Origin: Hydrogenoanaerobacterium sp032017025
GTDB taxonomy: Bacteria > Bacillota > Clostridia > Oscillospirales > Ruminococcaceae
Length of the DNA: 64,000 bases
Reading direction: 5' to 3'
Assembly (NCBI RefSeq): GCF_032017025.1
Contig: NZ_DALZQO010000002.1
Location: forward strand, 181,767 to 245,766
Each line of letters opens with the position of its first letter. Positions within the stretch are counted from its first letter, which is position 1. Position numbers and translations under genes: made by a program. This document shows, in pieces, positions 25,701 to 34,304 of this stretch. The notes under the pieces were generated by a model. That model saw only the letters and a program-made list of their open reading frames with translations, had not been told where the DNA came from and ran no database searches.

Positions 25701-26798
25701 GTTCTGGATTTGAAGCCTGGCACGCCTGCGTTAAAGGTAGAGGGCATGGACGATATGTTCTCACTGGAAGACAAAGAAATTGCCTCGCAGCCCGGAGCAA
25801 AGGTTCAGATTAAGGTGGCTGTAGAAAAGGTCGATGCACCTACCGATCAAGCTGTGGTACAACAAGCGATCCAACAAGGGCAGACGATTGCAATGTACCT
25901 GGATATAAAAATGCTGAAAACAATAACAGGTGCAGCGAATTCACAGGATAATGTTGCAGACCAAGAAATACAGCCACCTGCGGGCAAGAAACTTAAGTTT
26001 GTAATTGAGTTGCCGCAAGAGCTGTGGAATAAAGCTACATATTTTGTAGTAAAAGCTCATCAAAATACCGCTGCGATTCTTCCTGCAGCTTATGACCAAA
26101 AAGCGCATACCCTTACTTTCTATGGTGACCAATTCTCTACTTATGCAATTGCTTACGGAAAAGCAACAACGTCTGGCAATAGTGGAAATGGAAAATCCGA
26201 TGGTGCTTCAAGCGATGACAGTTATAATTTCTGGCAGAATGTAAAAGGAAGAATTGAGGCATCCAAGAGCGGCGATATTGTGAAAGTAAGTGCGAAAGCC
26301 TATGACAGAATGCCTTATTTTGTAATGGAAGCACTGAATAAACACAACATAAGCATGGTCATCTACTGGAATGGAGGTAATACGATTACAATTCCTGCTG
26401 GTATGGGGCAAAAAGTTGATGCAGGACGTGTCTACTGGCAGCTCTCCGAGCTGGCGGAACGATACAAGGACGTCAAGTTTGTGGAAACAGCTGTCAATGA
26501 AATGGCCAATCCCGAAACGGGAGGCCCCGGCTATATCGAATACAACTCCGGCAAGACCGTTCCTGTTACAGGAGCCATCCAGAGTATCGAAGCTTCTGCG
26601 GTTGCAGATCCCCTGATTAAAGAGGCTGCTCCCGCAGATAAGAAACTTGAGGATGATGCGGTTATACCGACTGCCCCTGCAGATGCAACAGATACAGCTT
26701 ACCGCAATAACATCTCTTTTGCGGTAGCCACGGCAATGCTAATAATTCTTGTGGGTAGCGGTGTTTGGTTCTGGAAGAAAAAGCATACCAAGCACTAA
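22755..26798 (+). CDS. GH127 beta-L-arabinofuranosidase, multidomain and membrane-anchored, 5' truncated
   Basis: About 1,345 residues without a native start. An N-terminal Ig-like tail is followed by the GH127 (DUF1680) catalytic module (about 22,960-24,800). The zinc/nucleophile cysteine set known from HypBA1 is visible: NGYCETCAQ near 23,960 (Glu and Cys) and TPCCPPMF near 24,170 (the CC pair holding the nucleophile). Two F5/8-type discoidin domains follow (about 24,880-25,640), then a linker region and a C-terminal transmembrane helix with basic tail KKKHTKH. Known family role: release of beta-L-arabinofuranose from plant glycoproteins and pectins. Here it is displayed on the cell surface. 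The signal peptide and upstream modules were lost at the junction with the TRAP gene. Confidence 0.85.
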   Translation, partial: CKKYKHVLNSATAPTVTAEFAEADSVTVTQAATVPGTAIVSVKSGATTTDYTIEFSLFNGDLANLKMPEIEQVKVSDGFWKEKLTLFEDVTIEHVFDNFERTGTLENFKKIGQPGARPSGSTDPWNDGLLYETIRGASDFMRANPNSEQYRQLKKRIDGYVDIIYDASMESANGYLSSWAMMERAGKYFDETGNARWYHDAYNFGCLAEAAVHYYKATGNTKLLYVATRFAEFLVDNYGYGLKADGTQKINMIPSHEGPEEMLLKLYELYRDEPELKSTVAQYDASRTMSIDENEYADLVKFWIENHGNYDNRVNGTNYGEYAQDHARYFDQDVAAGHAVRANLFYTGMAAAGREFGDYTYLDTAQKLWRNIVDKQMYITGGVGAQGADEAYGPNYDLPNNGYCETCAQVAMGFFSEHMALAFADSQYADLVEKYIYDGVLGSVGEKGDTFYYQQPLTDKNRGRWSWIDHTPCCPPMFLKFYGELPSYIYAYDGSEVYVNQFISSKLELDGVTVEQKSQMPWGGKTTLTGKGVSAFHIRLPEWAESERIAISVNGKPYAYTTKNGYAVVSAKDGETVEVEFPMEARREYSDENVVYNRGKVALAYGPLVYCVESKDIPLYVPGFNKGDGNIGIPADAVLSTKLEPDLLGGVVTIGFEGQYYDSNGELRSMSAKAIPFFARSNRGSASTFVWIDEDVKQSGGKMKRWLSSASSTRDNANTAAAAFDGNTDTYWAAGGPDIPQALIVDLGELKQVEQVKTTFTSAQAWKYQVLYSADGENWNLFADNASNAVNQQVYTDTGLQEARYIAVKFVESAGVGYISVQEIAVMEQGSSQNIAKNKMCAASSVANVGDSVFAMIDGDKQTRYCPPGEAKPQSLTMDMGELTQITGMKILFEKPTAWTYQIELSEDGNKWTPYISETWNMSEDDEEKVIEKEATGRYVRLTISGATGGVWASVWEFDVQTKEPTRDIFDALLGQTADMEAVLDLKPGTPALKVEGMDDMFSLEDKEIASQPGAKVQIKVAVEKVDAPTDQAVVQQAIQQGQTIAMYLDIKMLKTITGAANSQDNVADQEIQPPAGKKLKFVIELPQELWNKATYFVVKAHQNTAAILPAAYDQKAHTLTFYGDQFSTYAIAYGKATTSGNSGNGKSDGASSDDSYNFWQNVKGRIEASKSGDIVKVSAKAYDRMPYFVMEALNKHNISMVIYWNGGNTITIPAGMGQKVDAGRVYWQLSELAERYKDVKFVETAVNEMANPETGGPGYIEYNSGKTVPVTGAIQSIEASAVADPLIKEAAPADKKLEDDAVIPTAPADATDTAYRNNISFAVATAMLIILVGSGVWFWKKKHTKH

Positions 26799-26828
26799 CC
26801 CCTTTGCGCAATTACACACCTGAACAAA

Positions 26829-26870
26829 TGACCGACTGCCCAAGTTACAATGGGTAGTCGGTCACTTTTT
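26829..26870 (+). terminator. intrinsic terminator behind the GH127 gene
   Basis: TGACCGACTGCCCA (26829-26842) pairs with TGGGTAGTCGGTCA (26851-26864) with one G-U pair, 8-base loop, then CTTTTT. Confidence 0.85.
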
Positions 26871-27062
26871 ATGGTGCCTGATTTTCTTTTTCCCTTACAA
26901 CCCCAGTATACCCTAGTAATGCTTGTATAAGGGTAGTGGCTTGCTGTCTGGTCCGTATTGTAGAGTCCCTGCCTAAAATTTACATTTGCATTATGGTTTT
27001 CATCTCATTTATGGTAAAATGAATAAAAGCGTAACCATGCAATATAGATAGAGGTGAAATAA

Positions 27063-27893
27063 ATGGCTGTGGAGAAGCAATATTTAGCGGATGTGGAAGA
27101 GATATTGTCCCATCGATATGACAACGGAGGGGACTATTGGGCGACATCGGACAGACGTTTGCAAAAAGGAGCCCCATTCTCTACTTTGGAGAGCGTACTT
27201 TACCTGTTGGAATTGGGTGTGGAGCCAACTGAACCTGTACTGAAAGAGGCTGCTGAGTCTATCTTCAGCACATGGCGGGAGGATGGACGTTTCAAGCTGT
27301 CCCCCCAAGGCGCTATTTACCCATGCCATACTGTCCACGCTGCCGAGGCGCTGTGCTACATGGGGTATGCCTCCGATGCAAGACTGCAAAAAACCTTTCA
27401 GCACCTTCTGAGCATTCAGTATGCCGATGGCGGCTGGCGTTGCAATAAGTTCAGCTTTGGCAAAGGACCGGAAACAGAATATTCCAACCCCTTCCCAACG
27501 CTTACGGCCTTAAATGCCTTTCGCTTTAGCGATTATAACAACACAGAACCGATGCTTGACAAGGCTGTGGAATTTCTGCTGGAGCATTGGACGATCAGAA
27601 AGCCAATTGGCCCATGCCACTATGGAATGGGTACATTGTTTATGCAAGTGGAATATCCCTTCCGAAACTACAACCTTTTTGTTTACGTCTACGTTTTGTC
27701 ATTTTATAACAGGGCAAAAAGGGACAAGCGTTTTTTGGAAGCATTACAAGAGCTGGAAGCCAAAATGGTGGATGGGCAGATTGTAGTTGAGCGCATTGTT
27801 CCCAAGTTGGCAAGGCTTTCTTTCTGCCAAAAGGGAAAACCCAGTGCGTTGGCAACCCTGCGCTATCATGAAATAATAAAGAATCTTGGATAG
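27063..27893 (+). CDS. prenyltransferase/squalene-cyclase-like alpha/alpha-toroid protein
   Basis: A 276-residue protein built of helical-hairpin repeats of the terpenoid-cyclase/prenyltransferase toroid fold; the repeat signature is clearest at LLSIQYADGGWRCNKFSFG (near residue 118). It has no signal peptide or transmembrane segment. The catalytic Asp-rich motifs of true cyclases were not seen, so enzymatic activity is unproven; stand-alone members are common in Clostridia and uncharacterised. GAGGTG precedes the ATG by six bases. Monocistronic by spacing, with its own AT-rich upstream region. Confidence 0.7.
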   Translation: MAVEKQYLADVEEILSHRYDNGGDYWATSDRRLQKGAPFSTLESVLYLLELGVEPTEPVLKEAAESIFSTWREDGRFKLSPQGAIYPCHTVHAAEALCYMGYASDARLQKTFQHLLSIQYADGGWRCNKFSFGKGPETEYSNPFPTLTALNAFRFSDYNNTEPMLDKAVEFLLEHWTIRKPIGPCHYGMGTLFMQVEYPFRNYNLFVYVYVLSFYNRAKRDKRFLEALQELEAKMVDGQIVVERIVPKLARLSFCQKGKPSALATLRYHEIIKNLG

Positions 27894-28046
27894 CCAATAT
27901 TCAAATGACACAATCAAGCGATAAGATGCATATTGCCATAGTTTGAATTTTACATTTCGAGAACACACCTATGAGACGGTTAGAGGCCTAATTTATAGCA
28001 ATTAAAAATCAGTAAAAACAATATAAGAAAAGGTGATAGAGAATCA

Positions 28047-29096
28047 ATGGATAATCAAGAGCAAAAGCACGAACGACGTGTACGATACAAGGGAACTCAT
28101 CCAAGAAACTATAAAGAAAAATACAAGGAACTTCAACCGGAAAAATATGCGGATACAGTAGCGAAGATAATCCAGAAGGGTAATACACCTGCCGGCATGC
28201 ATATTTCCATATGTGTCAAAGAAATATTAGAATTCTTGCAAATTAAACCGGGGCAAACTGGTTTAGATGCAACCCTAGGATATGGCGGCCACACGTTAGA
28301 AATGCTAAAATGCTTAGAATCAAGGGGCCATATGTATGCCCTTGATGCAGACCCCATTGAATTATCCAAAACGAGAGAACGCTTAGAGCGTTTAGGCTAT
28401 GGTACAGATATATTAACGACCAAGCACCTGAACTTTGCCAATATCGATCAAGTTGCTGCTGAGGCTGGCTTGTTTGATTTTGTATTAGCAGATTTAGGGA
28501 TATCCTCCATGCAAATAGATAATCCGGACAGAGGATTTTCATATAAAAAAGAGGGACCATTGGATTTACGATTGAATCCTGAAAAAGGCATATCTGCTGC
28601 GGAACGTTTAAGAAATGTTACACAAGAAGAATTGCAAGGCATGCTCATTGAAAATGCAGATGAACCGTTTGCGGAAGAAATCGCGAAAGCCATTGTTTCG
28701 GAAATCGAAAATGGAACTGATGTTTCTACGACTACTAAGCTCCAACAAATCATTGGAGATGTTCTTAAATTTATTCCGGCAGATAAACGGAAAGAAGCGA
28801 TAAAGAAATCCTGTCAAAGAACCTTTCAAGCATTACGGATTGATGTTAATAGTGAATTTGAAGTGTTGTATACATTTTTAGAAAAACTTCCTAATGTCCT
28901 TGCAAAAGGCGGACGTGTTGCCATACTAACTTTTCATTCAGGAGAAGATAGACTTGTCAAAAAGTCGTTTAAATATTTGCTGCGCGAAGGAGTTTACAGC
29001 GAAATTTCAACCGAGGTCATTCGGCCGTCAGTAGAAGAATGCAATATGAACAATCGTGCTCGTTCAGCAAAATTGAGATGGGCTATAAAAGCGTAA
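28047..29096 (+). CDS. RsmH (MraW)-like 16S rRNA cytosine-N4 methyltransferase, paralogue outside the cell-division cluster
   Basis: A 349-residue SAM-dependent methyltransferase. Family motifs: LDATLGYGGHTLEML near residue 82 (SAM loop), DFVLADLGISSMQID near 145, ILTFHSGEDRLVKKSFKY near 300 and NNRARSAKLRWA at the C-terminus. RsmH makes m4C1402 in the ribosomal P site. Typical RsmH has about 310 residues and starts near the LEFL segment here; this protein has about 45 extra, strongly basic N-terminal residues (HERRVRYKGTHPRNYKEKYK). No ftsL, pbpB or mraZ gene is nearby. It may be a second copy with a different rRNA target or a resistance-type methylase. Confidence 0.85.
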   Translation: MDNQEQKHERRVRYKGTHPRNYKEKYKELQPEKYADTVAKIIQKGNTPAGMHISICVKEILEFLQIKPGQTGLDATLGYGGHTLEMLKCLESRGHMYALDADPIELSKTRERLERLGYGTDILTTKHLNFANIDQVAAEAGLFDFVLADLGISSMQIDNPDRGFSYKKEGPLDLRLNPEKGISAAERLRNVTQEELQGMLIENADEPFAEEIAKAIVSEIENGTDVSTTTKLQQIIGDVLKFIPADKRKEAIKKSCQRTFQALRIDVNSEFEVLYTFLEKLPNVLAKGGRVAILTFHSGEDRLVKKSFKYLLREGVYSEISTEVIRPSVEECNMNNRARSAKLRWAIKA

Positions 29097-29218
29097 CGAG
29101 AAAGCGGAGGTGTTGTTATTCATAAGTTCACCCCGCACGTAAAAATGTTGTTTCGCTTTCGCCGGCTACCTGTGCTCTTGCCATAACCTTTGGCGTTTTT
29201 ATTATGTAAAGCAATAAA

Positions 29219-29250
29219 GAGCGCCAACAGCTTTCTTAGCTGCCGGCGCT
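29219..29250 (-). terminator. hairpin behind the HAD gene
   Basis: AGCGCC-AA-CAGCT (29219-29231) pairs with AGCTG-CC-GGCGCT (29238-29250), with a central AA/CC mismatch. Read on the minus strand it is followed by CTTTATTG, a weak T-tract. It lies 40 bases past the HAD stop. Confidence 0.55.
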
Positions 29251-29289
29251 GAGATTGAAAATATAACCAGGCTTTGTGTGCTGAGATGT

Positions 29290-29889
29290 TTAAAGGATTC
29301 CACTCCGCTTTAAATGTTCTTTTAAAGCGTTAGCGCCACAAAACTGATAGGCACTGATTCCTGAAGCCTGTGCTCCTTGAACATTTACACTAAGGTCATC
29401 GATAAACAGGCATTCTTCGCCAATTAAATTAAATTTTAAGAGAAAATGCTCAAAAATTGCTTTATCCGGTTTCATCAGCTGCTCTTTTGCCGAAATCAAA
29501 AAACCATCAAACAGCTCAAACATCTTTACCTTATGCTGGTAGCGGTAGAACCGCAAGCTGGTGTTGGAGAGCAGATAGATACGATACCCCTTTTCTTTCA
29601 GCCGCGTTACGAGCTCGGGCATACCTTCGATAGGGGTGAGATCGCAGTGCCAGTCATCCATTGCCTTTTGTACGAATGCAGCATGCTGCGGAATTCTGGC
29701 TTGCACACGGGCAATTGCTTCTTCCTCGGTGATCATTCCGGCATCCAGCATCACCCATTCTTCACCCCTAAAAAGCTCCCTAAGTATTGTACCGGAAATC
29801 GTTTCGTCGCTTGTAATCGTTTTTATGTAATCTTGCGGCGTATAAGACAACAACACATTTCCCATATCGAATACAATGTTTTTTATCAT
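29290..29889 (-). CDS. HAD-superfamily phosphatase (subfamily IA)
   Basis: A 199-residue hydrolase. Motif I is FDMGNVLLSY (residues 7-16): the nucleophile Asp is present but the usual second Asp (DxD) is Asn after Met-Gly, as in YihX-like DxGNV proteins. Motif II is LLSNTS near 104, the motif III lysine lies in EQLMKPDKAIF, and motif IV is FIDDLSVNV near 166. YihX-type enzymes remove phosphate from glucose-1-phosphate and related sugars. GGAGG precedes the ATG. It lies just beyond the two-component/transporter run on the same strand, next to phosphoglucomutase genes; a sugar-phosphate substrate is plausible but unproven. Confidence 0.85.
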   Translation of the reverse strand: MIKNIVFDMGNVLLSYTPQDYIKTITSDETISGTILRELFRGEEWVMLDAGMITEEEAIARVQARIPQHAAFVQKAMDDWHCDLTPIEGMPELVTRLKEKGYRIYLLSNTSLRFYRYQHKVKMFELFDGFLISAKEQLMKPDKAIFEHFLLKFNLIGEECLFIDDLSVNVQGAQASGISAYQFCGANALKEHLKRSGIL

Positions 29890-29938
29890 AAAAGTTCCTC
29901 CGTCTAAAAATAAATAAAATGCAGTTCATTTATTTCGT

Positions 29939-30730
29939 CTAGTTCAATTTATCCCTAAATTCTTTGGGCGTAAGTCCCACCAGCTTTTTAAAAATAACAC
30001 TGAAGTAGCGCTGGTCTTTGTAGCCGATGATATTTGCAATCTCCTGTATTTTAACGTCGGGGTCTTTTAAAAGCCTACATGCCATCTTAATACGGTAGTA
30101 GGTCAGATAATCCACAAAGGTTTGGCCGGCATTCGCTTTAAACAAACGGCTTAGGTAGCTTTCGCTGATGAACAGGCTGTCTGCCACCGATTTTAAAGTG
30201 ATATCCTTCTGATAATTTTGGTTGATGTATTTGACTGCCCTCGCGGTATAATCCTCGTGGTTTTCTTGCGCCGGAAGGATGTACTCCTGAAACAGCATAA
30301 TGCGGCTGTCGGTGATATCCTCCATTTTAGTTTGGATTTTGCTCAACATCTGCTTGTTTTGCACCTCTTTGCAGGTATTGCGCAGGGCATTTTCCAAATC
30401 TTCGTCATCAATTGGTTTTACCAAAAAATCCTGCACACCCAGTTTTACCGCTTTTTGTGCATACTCAAATTCACTGTAGCCGGTAATAATAATGAATTCG
30501 CATGAGCAGCCGTCTGCCTTCAGGGCTTCAATCATTTTAATACCGTCCAAGCCGGGCATCCGTACATCGGTTATTACAATGTCTGGCTTTATGCGCTTTA
30601 TGATCTCAATTCCATCCAAACCATTGGAGGCATCGCCAACTACTTCGCAACTGAATTTTTGCCAGTCTGTGGTTAAGATCAGCCCTTTTTTAACGAGCAT
30701 TTCATCCTCAACCACCACTATTTTCAACAT
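29939..30730 (-). CDS. response regulator, CheY-AraC (YesN/HptR-like)
   Basis: A 263-residue regulator. The receiver domain has the acidic pair VVVEDE at residues 5-10, the phospho-Asp in IVITDVRMPGLDG (about 55) and the signalling lysine in FLVKPIDDEDL. The C-terminal 100 residues form the AraC double HTH (LKSVADSLFISESYLSRLF and YFSVIFKKLVG). AGAGGAGG precedes the ATG, and its start overlaps the end of the kinase gene by 23 bases, so the two are translated together. It probably activates the transporter genes just upstream and perhaps the divergent mutase gene. Confidence 0.93.
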   Translation of the reverse strand: MLKIVVVEDEMLVKKGLILTTDWQKFSCEVVGDASNGLDGIEIIKRIKPDIVITDVRMPGLDGIKMIEALKADGCSCEFIIITGYSEFEYAQKAVKLGVQDFLVKPIDDEDLENALRNTCKEVQNKQMLSKIQTKMEDITDSRIMLFQEYILPAQENHEDYTARAVKYINQNYQKDITLKSVADSLFISESYLSRLFKANAGQTFVDYLTYYRIKMACRLLKDPDVKIQEIANIIGYKDQRYFSVIFKKLVGLTPKEFRDKLN

Positions 30731-32513
30731 CGCGGCAAGCCTCCTCTTGTTTTTCGGTATTTGTGCATTGAAACGGCATCGTAATTCGCGTAATTGTGCC
30801 TACATTTTCACAGCTCTTAATGTCCAGTCCGTACTCTTCGCCGTAATACAGCTTGATGCGCTTGTCCACATTGGCAATACCGATGCTATCTCTGCTGCTG
30901 TCTTTTTCAAAGTTGGTTTGATGAAGCTGGGCAAGCTGTTCTTCGCTGATTCCAACCCCGTCATCAATAATTTCAAATACAATGGTATCCTTCTTTTTGC
31001 ATCCTTTAATCATTAAATTTGCATTGCCTATTTTGTTTTCAATGCCGTGGATGATAGCGTTTTCTACCAGGGGCTGAATGATAAACTTGGGTACAACACA
31101 TTGTAAAATGCTGTCATCCACCTGAATTTGAGCTGTAAATTTTTCGCCATAGCGAATTTTTTGAATAGAAAGGTAACTTTCCACCAGTGTAATTTCTTCA
31201 CAAATCTGAATCGAATCATTCTGATTGTGGATGCTGTTTTTGAGCAGCCGTCCCAATTGTGATACCATTACTACAATGTCGTTGACGCCACTGAGCTTGG
31301 CAAGCCACTTAATCGAATCGAGTGTGTTGTAAAGAAAATGCGGATTGATTTGAGCCTGCAGGGCTTTTAACTCGGATAACCGCAGGCGATTCTGTTTTTC
31401 AAGATTGGTTTGATACAGTACATTCAGTTTGTCCAGCGTTTTGTTGAAGTTGGAACCGATAAAGCCGAATTCATCTTGTTTGAGCACCAGAACGCGGGCA
31501 CTGGTGTCGCCTTTTTGCACACGCTTCATTACATCCACAATTCCATTCAGCGGGCGGGTAAGGCTATGTACTAAAACAGGTGACAGAACAAGGCAGAACA
31601 GAATAGCAACCACTGCAACAGCCACGGTGGTGAGCACAATGTAATTGCTGCTCATGACAACCAGCTCTACAGGCACGGAAGAAATTACGGTTAACGGAAA
31701 ATCTCCTGCTGTCGTCCTCCACGTGATAAGCCGTCCGGGTTCTTCCAAGTAAAGCCGCTTGCTTGCCGCTGAGGCCTTCATCTTGTCCCGCAGTGGTTGC
31801 TCCAAAAAGATCGAACCGGTAGCGGTGCCATTGTAAAGCACATAGTAGTTTTGATCGATGATTGTATAAGAGGCGGGAAGCATCGGGCCGGAGGCATCAA
31901 AAATTGTTTGAAACACAACTTGTGGCACATCAATTATGCTGTAGCCGATGACATTGCCATTTTTTATAATACTGTGTGCAATGGTCATACAGTAGGTCTT
32001 TCCGGTTGCGGAGGTAAACCGGTTGGAGTACACCACAGAACCGTCGTTTTCGCTCAACTTGCGGAAGATACCCCATTCCTTGTGGTTGGTGATATTGTAG
32101 ATTTCCGGAAAGATACCTGTACTTACATTCATGGTTCCATCTGCCTTAATGACATGCATGGCAACGGAAGCCGGCTTTCCGGCTAAAAGGATGTACATCT
32201 TCTGATAAACCGCAGTTTGGCTGGTTTCAGAAATATTGCCGGAATCAAGGATATTGATAATCTCATCATCCGTGCAAAAATAAGAAAGTGCATTTTGATA
32301 TTCTTCTATGGTATGCGTCAAATTTGTTACAGCAGTTTCAACCATAGTATTTGTTTGGCGTTCTAAATCGCGCATAGAACTGCGCAATGAAAAACTGTAG
32401 GCGAGAAGACCAAGCGCCAAAACAGGAACAATACTGATGACGACAAAGCAGATAATCAATTTTGTGAAAAAACTGATGTACACCTTTTGCCCGTTATTTT
32501 GATGCAGCGGCAT
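30708..32513 (-). CDS. sensor histidine kinase (YesM/HptS-like)
   Basis: A 601-residue membrane kinase: transmembrane helix at about 18-40, an extracellular dCache-like sensor (about 41-280), second transmembrane helix near 285-310, HAMP linker (RPLNGIVDVMKRVQKG), the HK_5-type phospho-His in QAQINPHFLYNTLDS near residue 395, N-box ENAIIHGIENK near 490 and G-box DDGVGIS. AAGGAGG precedes the ATG. The kinase follows the ABC permease gene on the same strand after a small hairpin. Like HptS of S. aureus it may sense ligand through the neighbouring binding protein. Confidence 0.92.
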   Translation of the reverse strand: MPLHQNNGQKVYISFFTKLIICFVVISIVPVLALGLLAYSFSLRSSMRDLERQTNTMVETAVTNLTHTIEEYQNALSYFCTDDEIINILDSGNISETSQTAVYQKMYILLAGKPASVAMHVIKADGTMNVSTGIFPEIYNITNHKEWGIFRKLSENDGSVVYSNRFTSATGKTYCMTIAHSIIKNGNVIGYSIIDVPQVVFQTIFDASGPMLPASYTIIDQNYYVLYNGTATGSIFLEQPLRDKMKASAASKRLYLEEPGRLITWRTTAGDFPLTVISSVPVELVVMSSNYIVLTTVAVAVVAILFCLVLSPVLVHSLTRPLNGIVDVMKRVQKGDTSARVLVLKQDEFGFIGSNFNKTLDKLNVLYQTNLEKQNRLRLSELKALQAQINPHFLYNTLDSIKWLAKLSGVNDIVVMVSQLGRLLKNSIHNQNDSIQICEEITLVESYLSIQKIRYGEKFTAQIQVDDSILQCVVPKFIIQPLVENAIIHGIENKIGNANLMIKGCKKKDTIVFEIIDDGVGISEEQLAQLHQTNFEKDSSRDSIGIANVDKRIKLYYGEEYGLDIKSCENVGTITRITMPFQCTNTEKQEEACRDVENSGG

Positions 32514-32596
32514 AGGAGAGCCTCCTTTCTTTCACACAAATCCATCTACCCTAATTATACTATCTTCTTCCAGCACCTGTCCACCAAACAAACAGC

Positions 32597-32626
32597 AAAA
32601 GAGCAGACAGCGATGCCTGCTCTTTT
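32597..32626 (-). terminator. hairpin between ABC permease and kinase genes
   Basis: AAAAGAGCAG (32597-32606) pairs with CTGCTCTTTT (32617-32626), 10-base loop, 8 bases past the permease stop. With only a short T-run it probably lets some transcripts read on into the kinase gene. Confidence 0.6.
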
Positions 32627-32633
32627 ATTTGGT

Positions 32634-34304
32634 TTAAACAACCGATACCTTGCCTTTGCTGATAACGTTAAACAGCAGCAGAGATAAAATTGTTGCAACG
32701 GTTAAGATAGATGCCAGAGCGGCGGCGGTACCAAAGCTGGAACGAACTACTTCTGTATAGATTGCCACCGATATGGTTGCTGTTTTACCGCTGTAAAGCA
32801 TAATGCTTGAGCTCAGCTCGTTGATGGTGGTAATCCAGCTCAAAATTGCGCCTGACAATACACCGGGGGCCATCATTCTTGCAGTAACCTTAAAGAAGGT
32901 CTTCATTGGTGAAACCCCAAGATTGATGGATGCTTCTTCAATGCTGGGGTCAATCTGATACAGCATGGCGCTGCTTGAGCGAATGGTATAGGGCATTTTG
33001 CGCACGACATATGCAATGACCATGATAGAAGCCGTGCCGGAAAGAATCAGCGGCGGCTTATTGAAAGCCACCAGCAGGCTGATACCGAGCACCGCGCCGG
33101 GAATGACATACGGGAACATAATCAGTAAATCGAGAACGCTGGTGAGCTTGCTCTTCTTCTTAACTACAAGGTAAGAGAGCAGCATGCCGAGCACCACAAT
33201 AATGGCAATGGCAATAATCGAGTACGTAAAAGTATTGGTGATGTTTTTAGAAAGCTTATAGAAAATTTTCTGGTAGCTTTCCAAACTAAAGCCATCCACA
33301 AAGATAGGCCCGTTGGTTTTGATGAAAGAGGTGATAACAACGACGATTTGCGGCAAAAATGCAATGACGGAGACGACCATGCACACTGCGGTGAGCAGCA
33401 ACCTCTTCCATGTGGAAAGTTCCTCGATGATGGGAGGGCGCATTGCGGTCATTACATAATTTTTGCGAGACACTGCATATTTTTGTATCAGCAGCACCGT
33501 GGTAGAGCACAAAACAATAATCACGCTCAGTGCCCCTGCCATATTGGCGTTGCCGCCCATCTCACTCATATATTCCTCGTACACCAGCACAGGCAACACC
33601 TTGTAGCCTTCGCCAATGAGCATGGGTGTACCAAAGTCTGCCAGAGAAGACATAAACACCATAATCGCACCTGCTGCCAGTGTTGGCATAATAACCGGCA
33701 TGGTTACGGTTAAGGTTCTTCTCAGCTTGCTGGAGCCCAGATTTTCGGCGGCCTCCTCCAACGAACGGTCGATGCTTGACATCGCACCGGAAACATAGAG
33801 GTAAACGTAGGGGAAAAACTTGAGCGTAAAAACAAGCACAATTCCCCCAAAACCATAGATAGGCGGCGTGTTAATGCCGATTCTTTCAAACAGCTTGGTA
33901 AGAAAACCGTTTCGTCCCAGCAGCATGATCCACGAATATGCCCCAATGAACGGGGGAGACATCAAAGACATAATAATCATCATATTGATTAGCTTTTTCC
34001 AGTAAATATTGAAACGTGTGGTTATGTAAGCCATTGGTACGCCAACAAGCACCGAGAAAAAGGTTGCACTGAGCGAAACAAAAAAGCTGTTTTTTAATGT
34101 ACGGAAATAATATGCTTTTGTAAAAAAGATTTTATAATTTTGCAGCGTAAAGCTGTTATCCTTGGTTAAAAAGCTGCGGTAGATGATTGAGAAAAAAGGA
34201 TAAACCAGAAATACGAATAACAACAGGATGGAAAGCCATTTGACCACATTCCAAAAGTTGAAATACGATTTCAAATCCCTTTTCGCAGTGTGTTCAAAGA
34301 TCAT
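32634..34304 (-). CDS. fused ABC transporter permease (AfuB/FbpB type)
   Basis: A 556-residue membrane protein made of two homologous six-helix halves. Each half has a cytoplasmic EAA-type ATPase contact: EEAAENLGSSKLRRTL near residue 185 and EEASINLGVSPMKTFF near 455. GGAGG precedes the ATG, and its first four bases overlap the ATPase stop (ATGA), so it is translationally coupled. With the ATPase and lipoprotein it forms a complete importer of the Fe/thiamine/sugar-phosphate class. Substrate is argued under the lipoprotein entry. Confidence 0.92.
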   Translation of the reverse strand: MIFEHTAKRDLKSYFNFWNVVKWLSILLLFVFLVYPFFSIIYRSFLTKDNSFTLQNYKIFFTKAYYFRTLKNSFFVSLSATFFSVLVGVPMAYITTRFNIYWKKLINMMIIMSLMSPPFIGAYSWIMLLGRNGFLTKLFERIGINTPPIYGFGGIVLVFTLKFFPYVYLYVSGAMSSIDRSLEEAAENLGSSKLRRTLTVTMPVIMPTLAAGAIMVFMSSLADFGTPMLIGEGYKVLPVLVYEEYMSEMGGNANMAGALSVIIVLCSTTVLLIQKYAVSRKNYVMTAMRPPIIEELSTWKRLLLTAVCMVVSVIAFLPQIVVVITSFIKTNGPIFVDGFSLESYQKIFYKLSKNITNTFTYSIIAIAIIVVLGMLLSYLVVKKKSKLTSVLDLLIMFPYVIPGAVLGISLLVAFNKPPLILSGTASIMVIAYVVRKMPYTIRSSSAMLYQIDPSIEEASINLGVSPMKTFFKVTARMMAPGVLSGAILSWITTINELSSSIMLYSGKTATISVAIYTEVVRSSFGTAAALASILTVATILSLLLFNVISKGKVSVV

